Source: Dipteris shenzhenensis
Lineage: Eukaryota; Polypodiophyta; Polypodiopsida; Gleicheniales
Strand: one strand, 5' to 3'
DNA length: 64,000 bases
Assembly: GCA_047967505.1 (NCBI GenBank)
Contig: CM106538.1
The number at the start of each line of letters is the position of its first letter. Position 1 is the first letter of the stretch. The translations under genes were made by a program, and so were the position numbers. Below the pieces are notes generated by a model. That model was not told the origin of the DNA. It saw only the letters and a list, made by a program, of their open reading frames with translations, and ran no database searches. Below, in pieces: positions 54,240 to 64,000 of this stretch.

Positions 54240-57200
54240 TTGTTGCTTCAAATTCATTGAATGGATCAATGTCCCAGGTTACTCCAAACATTACTTCCAA
54301 AATGAAATACAATGCCGACATAAGAAAGGATGCAAAGAAGATGCTGGCATCATTAGGAATTGATTACTAGTCAATTCATGCATGTGTCCCAATGATTGCA
54401 TCCTTTACAGAGGAACATATGAGCACTCTACAAGCTCTCCACAATGTGGTGCATCTAGATACTGACAAGACACACAAGGAGACAAGATTCTAGGAAAGGT
54501 ACTCCGACACATGCCGATCCTAACACGCATGATGCACTTATTTCATTGTGAATCATTAGCTGGACTTATGGATTGGCATTCTCACAACTACTCGACAAAT
54601 GGAATAATCCCTCTGGATGGAAAGGCTTGAAGACATGTAGAGAAGAGGTGGCCAGAGTTTGGGCTTGAGCCTCTCCATTTGCATCTTGGGCCAGCTATGG
54701 ATGGTGTTAATCCCTTTGGACATCAGTCCACATCATGGTCAACGTGGCCAATAGTAGTCACAATATAAAATACTCCTCCTTGGATGACCATAAAGAAGGG
54801 AATTTCATGTTGGCACTCATTTTGCCGGGCAAGCACAAGGTGAAAAACATGGATGTGTATCTAGCGCCTTTGGTGGATGAGTTGCAAATATTATGGAATG
54901 GCATGCAAGTTTATCACATTTCAAACCCTTTGGGTCAACGTCATTTTCAAGTGAAAGGCATTCTAATGTGGACCATGCATGATTATCCTAGGTTGCATGA
55001 TTGCTTAGATACCAAATCTATATTCCTCTCAATTTTCTTATGCCTATTAAAATTCAAGATGTAACTTCAACCGATGCTCGTTGTCTCAGTGGTCCTTCTC
55101 TTCCACAAGATGTAACTTGTGTCCTTGCATTTTAATACTTTGTGTTTCCAAATTGTGGAGACATTTTGTGTGGTTGGCAATCAAAAGATCTAAACAAGGT
55201 GGTATATGAGAAGCACATGACATTTTTTCCTATGGACCATCTGTATCATGTGGATCCATCTTTTGGGGGGGCATAATTAGCTCCTATTCCTCCAATCACC
55301 AGGTCTGGAGATTGGGTGGGAGCGACTTTGGCATGATCCAAAAATCCAAACACCTCCACTTGGCATGCAATGTCTCTCCATATTTTATACTCTTCCTTAC
55401 TGGAGACAACACAAAGTCACATATCTATTAGACCCAATGCATATATTCAAAAATGTGTCTTGAAGTTTGTGGAAACATATGATTGGGGATAGAGACACCC
55501 CAAAGTCATGACCTGACTTGAAACTGATGAAAACCAAAAGAGCCTTTTGGCCAAGAGAAAACCATGCCAACAAGGTGATTTTGCCAAAGGCACCCTGGGT
55601 TTTGACAAAAGCAGAGGAGACCTAGGTCAAGAGCGTTATCGTGGGTATGAACACCCCAACCGGATACATGCATAAATTAAAGGGTGCCTTTACTTCCTCA
55701 GGAAAACTAATTGGTCTAAAGCCGCATGATTGGCACAAAATCATTTCTGGTAAGATTGCTTCCACTTCTCTTCAATCTATATTAAACCTATTGTTTGAAT
55801 TTGACTAACATAGCATTGTTTCTATAGTATGTACTTCCAATTGCTTTGTAGGGATGTAGTACTAAAGATGCATCAAAGGCTATCAACAAGCTCAGTGTAT
55901 TCATAAGGTATGTTAGAGGCTATACATATTCATGCCAATGTTTTGTGCTCATTGCAAAAGCAAGTTCCATTTCTTACCAACATGTAAATGCAGGTGGATA
56001 TCATCAAAACAGATGAAGAAATCTTCCATTTCACAAATGAGACTTCTCATGGTCGACGAATCCATATGTTTGATTAAAAAGGCATTTCCAATGAGTATCA
56101 TGGACATCCAATTGCATTTGCTTGTGCACTTGGCAGATGGAGTGGCATATGCAGGCACTTTACATAGCCGATGGATGTTTTTCTTGGAACGATTTACAAA
56201 GGTGTTGAAAGGGGTATGTAAGACAAAAAGCAAGACCAAAGGGAAGATGGAAGAAGGTTGGCTAGTGCAAGAGTCATTGTTTTACATTACAGAGTTTCTT
56301 ATACAGCTCATGCCAAACATGCCTTCACTTTGGGAGATGATAGCGATGACCCACATGTTGTAGGAGAGATCAAACAAGGGAAGGGAAAGAAAAGAAAATG
56401 AGTATTGCCTTGCAAAAAAAAGTGAACACATTTTGTCTTTACAATTGCGGAGAAATGGAGAAATGGCTCAAAATATATGAAGAAGAAAGAGCTAAAAGGG
56501 AGTAGGATAGAAAAGCTTGGCAAAGAGCCAATAGAGGTAAGAAGTATCCCCCGGAGTTATTAGACATGTCAACTAAATGCACCTTTGAGTGGACTGTGGT
56601 TGGAAGATGCTATTGAAACTGCTAGTGGAAGAGGGGAGATTGTGACAGTCAGGGAGGAGGAATTTATACGAGGTTGTGATCTAAAGGTATGTAATCATTT
56701 TGATTTTATTTACATTTGTCTACAGCCTTTTTATATAAGCTAATGAGAATCCATTACCTTTGTAGTATCATTTTTTCAATGCAATGTGGGCATATGGTAA
56801 TCATTATGAAGTAGAGAAAATTGATGTAAGGGAACAACACATTTGATCCAGGAGTCATGGCCAATTTTTCACAAGAGAGTAGAGCTAGTGCAAGGGATAG
56901 GCGAAATGGATTATCTTGGAACCATACAAGATATTTTGCAATTGAATTGTAGGAAATTCCAAGTATTTATATTTGATTGGAAATGGTTCAAAGTCATTTG
57001 TAGAGGTGCTCAGCAAGAAGGATCCAAGTGAATTTTTTGCCATTGACTCAACTAAAATGTGGGATGACCTTACTGAGACATTTGTGCTACACACGCACTG
57101 CGAGCAAGTAAGCATTTCTTGTATGGATATCATTTGTTGCTCGACTTCATCAAAGATTGTATGAGCATATCATGGATTTTTTGTCTTTCAACCCAATTGA

Positions 57201-57487
57201 GTGGACAACCAGTGGTGGTTTGTGATTCAATTTGCACCTAGAAACCGACATGTGTTTCGAGATGTGGAAGTAGAGAATGAAATGGAAGAGCAAGAAATAG
57301 ATGCATTGGAAGCTATCACTTCTAATACCCCTTCTACTAGAGTTTTGGAAAGTGAAGATAGTTTGAGCTCCTCAGAGGGTTTCTCATATACTGATTTGGG
57401 AGACCTCAATCTACATACTGAAGATGTGTGCTTGGCCATGGATGATCAAGAGGATGAGCATCAATCTCACAATGAAGATTCTAGTGA
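54240..57487 (+). pseudogene. CACTA C transposase (TNP2 + DUF4218 + DUF4216), broken and interrupted
   Basis: The first readable exon (54,276 onward) has LLPKMKYNADIRKDAKKMLA and SLGIDY*SIHAC, matching the start of the TNP2 core in copy B. DWHSHNYSTNG, LGPAMDGVNPFGHQSTSW and LILPGKHKVKNMDVYLAPLV (54,700-55,060) follow. HLYHVDPSFGG lies at about 55,245 and LKPHDWHKIISG at about 55,720. DUF4218 (ESICLIKKAFPMSIMDIQLH, LLVHLADGVAYAG) spans 55,990-56,340. DUF4216-like sequence (FQVFIFDWKWFKV) lies at 56,960-57,010, and WWFVIQFAPRNRHVF with an acidic tail at 57,200-57,487. The tail is cut by a LINE, and its reading resumes at 63,521. Stops and frameshifts occur throughout. Confidence 0.8.
57475..57487 (+). 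repeat. LINE target-site duplication, left copy
   Basis: AAGATTCTAGTGA, identical to 63,508-63,520. Confidence 0.85.
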
Positions 57488-57497
57488 TGTGAAAAAA

Positions 57498-59136
57498 ATG
57501 ATGGAAATTGACGAGGGAGAAGGAGAAGAAGACGCAAGATTTCACACTAGATCCCCCCACCCTCCACTGAGTTCTCATAGAGGACATGATCTGGGATATG
57601 ACTATGATGATGACATGGAATCAGCAGATAGGGCTGACGGCCTGACCCGGACAGGATCATTGATCCCATCCAAAGTGGTCTCCTGATGTGACCTTTGAAG
57701 ATGCATTTCCTGAACTCCCCAGAGAGAGCTCTTATAACTAACCTTCACCAGTTGAGCCTGAAAAGGGGCTAAGGGACCCTCAAACAAGATATACTTTCTT
57801 CCATTGTGAGAGAAACTCACTATCTTAGGAAAAAGATGGACGTTCCCCATCAGCCTCCAAATTTGGGAGAGGGGATGCCACGGTATCTTACTCGATGGCT
57901 GTTCAGAAAGCTAGAGGAGGGTTCTTTTCCCTCCCTGCAAGAAAGGAACTTACTACTCACTTTGCCAACTCAGGGAGGACTGACGACGAGGTCAAATGAT
58001 GCACTATTGCCCCCAAGCCACAAGAAACCAGAGACTCCCAGAGCAGATCAAAGGATGAGCAATGCCCTCAAGGAGGTGAAAGAGGAACCATTGGAACCCC
58101 TCAAGGAACCAAAGAAGGAGATAGAGGAACCCCAAGAGCCAAATCCCTCCAAAGCAGGAGTGACGGACCCCAAGGAGAAGAAGAAGGAAACAAAGAGTCC
58201 CTTCACCACGAGAAGGAAAAGGATGACCCACAGACCCCAGAAGACAGCGCCAAACCTATTGAAGAAGAAGAGACTACTGGTGGTGAGGGCCAAGAATCTC
58301 CAAGAGGTAAGCAGATTGCTGCCTTCATCAACGAAGACTTGCTTTTTGATTCCATTGAATGACTCAGCACCCATGCACTGATTGGATTCCTCCCAGGGCT
58401 TAGACCTCCTCTAGCCTTCATTGAGAATTGGGTGAGAGCAAATTGGGTGAGACAAGGCATTAGTGTCACCAATGTTAGATTTTTAAGGAAGGGTTTCTTT
58501 GTCTTCCTCTTTGAGTCTCCTACCATGGCCTCTAAGGCTCTCAACTATACCCTCTGTACTGTCAGACACCAACCTCTCTACTTAGAGAGGTGGAAGGAGA
58601 ACTTCAACCCTAATCTTCCTAGATCCACCATTACCCTAGTTTAGGTTGAGCTCTCAGATTTTCCTCTCTCTCTTTGCAACCAATTAGCTTCCTTGTGCAG
58701 TGGACTAGGTGAGGTAGTTGGAGTTGAGAAGGAAAACTTTATTAATCCTAGAGCTAACCCTCAGGTTTGTATCAAGATGGATATTGCTGAGGACCTTCCC
58801 AACACATTGGTAATGGTGAATAGGAATGGCAATGTGTACAGGGAACAACCCCTTCTCTATAAAAATCTTCCAAACTCTTTCTTCCTATGTGGACTCTCTG
58901 GTCATGTAGTTAAAAACTGCCCACAGAGGAGGGTCAAAGCTAAGCCCAAGGATCCTGCACCTACCAACAGAGTAAACAAACTGAAAAATGGATCCCCAAG
59001 ACACTTTCTTCTAAAAAAACCCTTCTCTGGAAGCAAAACCTTGCTCTCCCAGGACAAAGGCAAAGGGAAGCTGAATGACACTATAGTTCTTAACAATGCC
59101 TTTAACACCTTGGCAGAGAGTGAAATTGAGGAGTAA
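57498..59136 (+). pseudogene. LINE ORF1 (DUF4283-like, zinc knuckle)
   Basis: The start at 57,498 (MMEIDEGEGEEDARFHTRSP) is the first Met after the insertion point. After frameshifts, VSYSMAVQKARGG, KQIAAFINEDLLFDSIE and LPGLRPPLAFIENWVRANWV lead into the DUF4283-type RNA-binding region (ISVTNVRFLRKGFFVFLFES, 58,450-58,520). GNVYREQPLLYKNLPNSFFL then precedes the knuckle, which reads FFLCGLSGHVVKNC (about 58,882-58,922). The first Cys of CCHC is Phe, so it is degenerate. The last 200 codons are Lys/Ser-rich. ORF1 proteins bind LINE RNA; this copy is inactive. Confidence 0.8.
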
Positions 59137-59407
59137 GAAAAATCATAACTTGGACCTTGATTCTCAAATAGAGCCAGGCTGGTCAAAAGATTTTGAAGAG
59201 GATATAAACAGAGAGGATGAGATGGCCTCTTCAAAATCAATGAGGAAGACCTAGAAGGTGATCAAGACATGGGGGTTGAAAAAGATAATGCTGACCAAGG
59301 TAAGGCTTTTACCCATGTACAAAGCAAGACAAAGCTCTCTCAAGGAAAAAATGCCTCCCCTCAGACAAACAACCCCAATCCCAGGGCTAGAAAGAGAACT
59401 AAGAAGA

Positions 59408-62400
59408 ATGTCAAGTAAACCAATAGCCATCCTCTCCCTCAACGTCAGAGGGCTTACCGACCCTGGCAGAGGAGAAGAGTGAGCTTATTGCTGAGAACTA
59501 ATGCTCTTTCCCCTACTTTCTTGACTTTGCAAGAAGTTAAAGTTTCTGGGCCCTCTTTGGAGAAGAGACTTACTGCTATTGACAAGAGAAGGAAATGGTT
59601 CTTCACTGACCATGAGGAGGGCGGGCTAGCAATTGGAATACTCTCTAACTATGCTCAAGGTATACTGGATGTGGATCTGGACACACAGAACAGATGGATT
59701 ATGATTAAATGCAGTATGCACGGGTAGACTTTCATAGTGGTCTCCTTATATGCCCCTAACAGTATATAGGAAAGAATGGTGAGCTGGGAGTCACTTCTTT
59801 TGGCAGGAAATAAATGTTTTGTTGTTGGTAACTTTAACATGGTAGAAAGTTCCAATGGTAGATGGATGGGTAAAGGAACAGTCATTAGAGGCAGAGAACT
59901 GACCCTCTGGGAGGATTTGAAAGAAGATCTAAGTCTGGTGGACAGGGGGATGAAGGGCACTTTCACCTGGTCAAACAGTCAAGTGGGGGACAATAGAAGA
60001 GAGGCTAGACTTGATAGGATATATGCTTCACAAGAGCTAGTTAGACAGACCAGCTCTTGTCAAACTCAGATCTTCTCCTCTTTCTTTCTTTTAGATCACA
60101 AGCCAATCCTTCTCAAGTGTGACTTTGGCTTGGGCCAAAAAACCACTTCATGGTTTAAGGCTGATCCCAACTTTTTTGACTTGAGGAGTGTCTAAGAAGG
60201 TGTTAAATCTACCTAGCTCAAGGCTTTCACTAATTTTCCCTTAGCCAGTGTGGCCTGGTGTACTACAGTTGACCAGACCCAAAGGCTCCTTAGAAAAGCT
60301 AGAAAGGATAGAGCTAAAATTAGAGCCAAGAGAATGGATAGCATTCAGAGCATGATTACTTCCTTAGAGAACCTAGCTAGACAGGGGGACCCAAAGGCAC
60401 AGGCTAACTTGGTTCTCAAAAGAAATGAATTTAGGATTCAAGAGTAGATTCTTCTGAATGACTCAAAAATATACTTCAGAGATTGGTGCCCTGATAAAAC
60501 TGACAGACCTACCAAGAAGTATTTCAAAATTATTAGAAGGAAAAGGTCCAATGAAGAGGTCCCCCTTCTTAAAAAAACTGACAACTCTTTGGCTCTATCT
60601 AATGAGGAGAACATTGACCTCATTTAGCTTCACTTTCAGAACTTATTGTCCTCCACCATTCAAGTAGACAATGAAGTGATCAAAGCCAGGGGACTTTGCA
60701 AGGAGGCTAGAAAAAACACTGTTCTCAGCTTTGACAACAAGTACCTGGAGAAACCTTTGACTATAGATGAGCTTTTTGAAGCTGTCAAGGTGATGGCTGA
60801 TGGTAAAACACCAGGAGAGGATGGTCTACCAATTGAATTTTATAAAAAATTCTGGTCCACATTTGGCCCATACCTCCTCTTCTTATGGCAGGAAAGTGTA
60901 AAAAATGGGACCTTGCCTACTCACATCAATGGTGGTGTTATTAAACTTATTCCTAAGGAAGGAGATAAGGCTGAGCTAAGGAACTGGAGACCTCTCACTA
61001 TGCTCAATTGTAGTTATAAAATCTTTGCTAAAGCTCTGGCTCCAAGCTCTGGCTCTGAGGGTAAAAAACAGAATGGCTAAGTGGATCCTACCAGAGGAAA
61101 AGGTTTCATAAAGGGCAGACATTTACTGGAAGCCATCATCAACATCTAGGAGGGTTGTGAGTATGCCAGAGAAACAAAACAGGACATTTGCTTCTTGAAG
61201 GTTGACTTTGACAAGGCATATGATAGACTTGAATGGGACTTCATCATCCAAGCTCTAGCTGACATGGGTCTTGGCCCCTTTTTCTTCTCTTTTATCAAAC
61301 TCCTCCTCACTAATGCTACAGCCAAAATATGTGTTAATGGGATCATGAGCCAATCCTTTGAGCTTAAAAGATATATAAGACAGGGATGCCCTATTGCTCC
61401 TCTACTCTTTGCAATGGCTGCAGACTCCTTGGGGTGGATTTTTCATCAACAAAGTCAAGAAGGCAAGTTGAAAGGTATTGAGCTACCCTCGGGCAAGCAC
61501 CTTATATGCCAGCATTTTGTTGATGATACAAACTTAACCCTCAAGAATGAACCACAAGACATCAAGGTGGCCATGGAGTCTTTAGAGATATTTTGCAAAG
61601 GATCTGGGTCCAAAATCAACCACTCCAAAACTAGATATGCAACCCTCAAAGGGGAGAAACAGCAAGGTTTGGAAGAGATGGGTTGCCAAAGAATCAAGCA
61701 TGGCTCAGTCTTTAGGATAGTGGGGGTATCCCCATGGGGTTTGATATTTCCCTCAAGCAAAGGTGGGATTAGTTCCTGAAGAGATTCCAAAACAAAATGG
61801 ATAAATGGAGAGGATTTCAAGCTAGTCTAGTTGGAAGAAGAACTGTTCTTAGCCACTGCATATACCCTATTGTTATCTTTTACCTCACAACATGGTCCCC
61901 CTCCAAAGCTGGAATTAACAGGTTCATAAAAAGCTAGAATTTTATGTGGGGAGGTAAGATACCCAAGGTTAGATGGGACTTCTGTTTCAAACCCAAGCAG
62001 GAGGGGGGACTAGGGGTTATTGATATAGAGCAAGTTGCTCTAAAACTCTCCTCAACCTAGATATTAAAGGCAATCCTACACCCTCTTGAAGATGGGGCTC
62101 AACTTCTCCTTAGGAATGTCAGCTCCCTAAGACCCCTCAGAGCCCTCAAGTGGAAAAATTACCCCATGCTGTCAGCTATTTGTAACCCAAAACCTTGCAA
62201 AGCTAAAGGCAGCCAGCTTTGTGTCTCTCTTTGGATAGCTTTTAAAGGGATCAAAAGCCAAATTGTCTTTTTAGGCAAAGGAGCTTTTATGACCTTGGAC
62301 TCAATTTGAATTTCTATCACTTTCAAAGAAGCTGTGCTTTCTGATGAAGAATTAGCTAAGGTTGCTCTTCTCTTTAAAAAGGGTTTGCAATGCTGGGGGC

Positions 62401-63342
62401 AGCTGTGGAACAAAGCTGAACTAAGGTGGAAAACATGGGTAGAGATTAGGAGAGAGTTTAGCCTAAATAATCAAAGCCAGTCACTCGTGTTGAATAGATT
62501 ACAACTTTGGAGTGCAGTCAGTAGTGGAAGGGGGGATCTTTCCTAGTCTATAGTAGAGAGTTCAGTTGGTTGGAGAGGGCCTCTTTCTTCCCTATACCCA
62601 CACCAAGGAGGGACATGGGAGATCTCTCCTGACTCCAAAGAGAAATGAAAATTCAGGTTCTGTGCCATTTGCTCTTCTTCAATTCTAGACAAAATGTCTG
62701 CCCTAATGTGGCTCATATTGCATATAGCTATGTGGACCAATATCAGAGGACTTAGGATTGGGAAGGAAAATGCGTGAACTGCTCCTCTACCAATGAAGAT
62801 ATTGTCCATCTCTTTGTGGCTTGTCCTGTGGCCAGAAAGGTTTGGAAAACAGTCTAACAAGGGAGCCAATAAAGCCATTTTACTTGGAGACTCTACAAGG
62901 ACAAAAAGCAGGAAACTTGGTCACCCCTGAGAGCACATGCACTTTGGTTCATATGGGTAACTAGAAATAATGTTCAGTTTAATCAAGTTGTATTGCAAGC
63001 TGACCTACTGTTTGTTAACTGGCTGAACAAGACGAGAAGAAAATCATAGAAATGATACACAACTTCAAAGCAGAGGCTGCCCTCTTCAATGCTGACCTTC
63101 AAGAACATACTCAAAGCTGGTTTGGGATTGATAATTCCACACCCAATGAAGTCCCTGCTGAGATCACTAAGTTTCTCAAATAGGTACCCTCCACAACAAT
63201 GAAAAAGGAACCAGACTCACCTTGTGAGGCCCAAGTAGATGACACTGAAAGCTCTTGGGATTCAAAGAGCTTCAATTTCTCTGACTACTTCAATGATGAC
63301 AATACAGATGACACAAATGACTCCTATATCCCTCTCTTTTGA
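59408..63342 (+). pseudogene. LINE ORF2 (endonuclease, reverse transcriptase, zf-RVT)
   Basis: The start at 59,408 (MSSKPIAILSLNVRGL) opens an apurinic-like endonuclease: LTLQEVKVSGPS holds the catalytic Glu and LDRIYAS and DHKPILLK the last motifs. The usual GDFN is GNFN (Asp to Asn, about 59,827). Reverse transcriptase follows with GKTPGEDGLPIEFYK (60,803), GGVIKLIPKEGD, NWRPLTMLN, FLKVDFDKAYDRLEWDF (61,192), RQGCPIAPLLFA and FVDDT at 61,516-61,530. A C-terminal zf-RVT reads CVNCSSTNEDIVHLFVACP (62,771-62,827). The stop at 63,340-63,342 follows DDTNDSYIPLF. At least ten stops or frameshifts are spread along it. Confidence 0.9.
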
Positions 63343-63507
63343 TTCTGCTGCTGCTACTATTTTTACTCCAAGAATATTTCTCATAAATGTTTTGATATGA
63401 AACGCTCCCCTTGGGGGCTGGTTTTTACCAAAGAACATGTAAATATTTATGCTGATGATGATGATATTCTAATATAACACAAACTTTTCTGCCCCCCAAA
63501 AAGAAAA
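63343..63507 (+). other. LINE 3' untranslated region and tail
   Basis: About 165 bp from the ORF2 stop to the A-rich end, including a GATGATGATGATATTC stretch and a C6 run before the tail. No long pure poly(A) remains. Confidence 0.65.
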
Positions 63508-63520
63508 GATTCTAGTGACG
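63508..63520 (+). repeat. LINE target-site duplication, right copy
   Basis: AAGATTCTAGTGA, identical to 57,475-57,487. CACTA coding sequence resumes after it in the same frame (Ser-Ser-Asp-Ala-Ser-Ile-Asp, then stop). Confidence 0.85.
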
Positions 63521-63524
63521 CTTC

Positions 63525-63616
63525 AATTGATTAAGAAATGGAGAACAACATTGATCTAATATATGTTGCAATTGATTAAGAAATGGAGAACAACATTGAT
63601 CCAATATATTTTGCAA
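63525..63616 (+). repeat. 46-bp tandem duplication
   Basis: CAATTGATTAAGAAATGGAG..CATTGATCTAATATATGTTG occurs twice in succession, with a few substitutions in the second copy. It lies in the tail of the CACTA C transposase just past the LINE. Confidence 0.9.
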
Positions 63617-63714
63617 TATGAAAACCTTTCAATTTGATTTGAATTTTGGAAGGTTTACCAAGGATGACTATTGAAGCTTTTTTCGATGCTATGTGTTTTT
63701 CTAGGGGTCTTTTT

Positions 63715-63899
63715 GACTGAAATAGCGACACTAATATCGATGCTAATCCAATAGATAATGCTGATATAGATGCTAATATTGACAAAGATATGGGTGTTAT
63801 GACTTTTTGGCTATAATAGCAACATAATGATTCTTGGCTAAAAAACTAAATAATATGCGTTTAAAAAAAGTATCGTAAAGGGAGCTAATGGTAGTAGTG
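63715..63899 (-). repeat. Right subterminal repeats and terminal inverted repeat of CACTA C
   Basis: GCGACACTAATATCGATGCT (63,724), AATGCTGATATAGATGCTAA and TATTGACAAAGATA repeat the word family of the left end. The terminal inverted repeat covers 63,858-63,899 and ends in GTAGTG. Confidence 0.78.
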
Positions 63900-64000
63900 C
63901 ATCTTGCCATCCAATTATGTCTGTGATTGTAGCTTGCCTACATACCTTGAAGGCGTGCAATCTGTTCAGACATTGAACGCATCACTTCAACCCCCCCACT
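63900..64000. other. Flank beyond CACTA C
   Basis: No feature is recognised in the last 100 bp. Confidence 0.5.

Larger units (their letters stand above)
57488..63507 (+). mobile_element. L1-type LINE, near full length
   Basis: A 6.0-kb non-LTR element with ORF1 (DUF4283-like plus a degenerate zinc knuckle) and ORF2 (endonuclease, reverse transcriptase, zf-RVT). It ends in an A-rich tail (CCCCCCAAAAAGAAA) and is bounded by identical 13-bp direct repeats. The repeats lie within the acidic tail of the CACTA C transposase. All coding parts carry stops or frameshifts. Confidence 0.92.
52237..63899 (+). mobile_element. CACTA (En/Spm) element C with nested insertions
   Basis: The left end starts CACTACGACAATTCAACTC at 52,237. 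The right end, read on the minus strand from 63,899, starts CACTACTACCATTAGCTCCC. The two ends stay alignable for about 42 bp through a shared CGAxACTTTTTTxAA block, making imperfect terminal inverted repeats. The three bases outside are CAC (left) and CAT (right), consistent with a 3-bp target duplication with one change. GACACTAATATC and ATATCGATGCT words recur near both ends. Inside lie a TNP2-type transposase gene, a 5'-truncated Copia element and a LINE. Total length is 11.66 kb, of which roughly 4 kb is original CACTA sequence. Confidence 0.82.

Overview
The window reads as nuclear DNA of a land plant with a large, repeat-filled genome. The plant signals are an intact AP2/ERF (DREB-type) gene, several CACTA (En/Spm-type) transposons whose transposase carries the TNP2, DUF4218 and DUF4216 blocks, Copia and Ty3/Gypsy retroelements (one with an initiator-Met tRNA primer site), and an L1-type LINE. 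A non-flowering lineage such as a gymnosperm or fern is my guess, from the mix of unusual gene families; the sequence does not prove it.

Layout. 1-5.6 kb: Gypsy scraps and simple repeats. 5.6-9.0 kb: a C-rich tract, then a decayed gene of a DDE-like, transposase-related family. 9.3-12.8 kb: a 190-bp tandem array, CACTA fragments on both strands and polypurine tracts. 13.05-18.03 kb: CACTA element B, with a recognisable but broken transposase gene. 18.8-19.5 kb: the DREB gene on the minus strand, the only recognised gene that looks functional. 20-25 kb: non-coding sequence with microsatellites and a nested foldback at 24.1-24.5 kb. 25.0-25.8 kb: a second copy of the DDE-like family. 25.8-31.6 kb: a Copia element with 5' LTR, PBS, gag, protease, integrase and RT, cut off after RT. 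31.8-34.9 kb: two arrays of a palindromic unit (GATTTGGCC..GGCCAAATC) in opposite orientations. 34.9-40.6 kb: an unusual plus-strand cluster of a ParB-like/methyltransferase-like gene, an FCP1-like phosphatase gene and a SET-domain gene. 41.9-43.6 kb: a possible LTR and a 1-kb polypurine tract. 44.3-45.6 kb: another CACTA fragment. 45.6-50.5 kb: a minus-strand Gypsy element with gag, protease and partial RT. 52.24-63.90 kb: CACTA element C, with both terminal inverted repeats, containing a 5'-truncated Copia element and a nearly full-length LINE.

The LINE (57,488-63,507) is flanked by a 13-bp direct repeat, AAGATTCTAGTGA, and lies inside the last coding part of the CACTA C transposase, so the order of insertion can be read. 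Nearly every transposon gene has stops or frameshifts. The most unusual content is the ParB/methyltransferase, FCP1 and SET cluster beside the palindromic arrays, the two copies of the DDE-like family, and the miRNA-like nested foldback.
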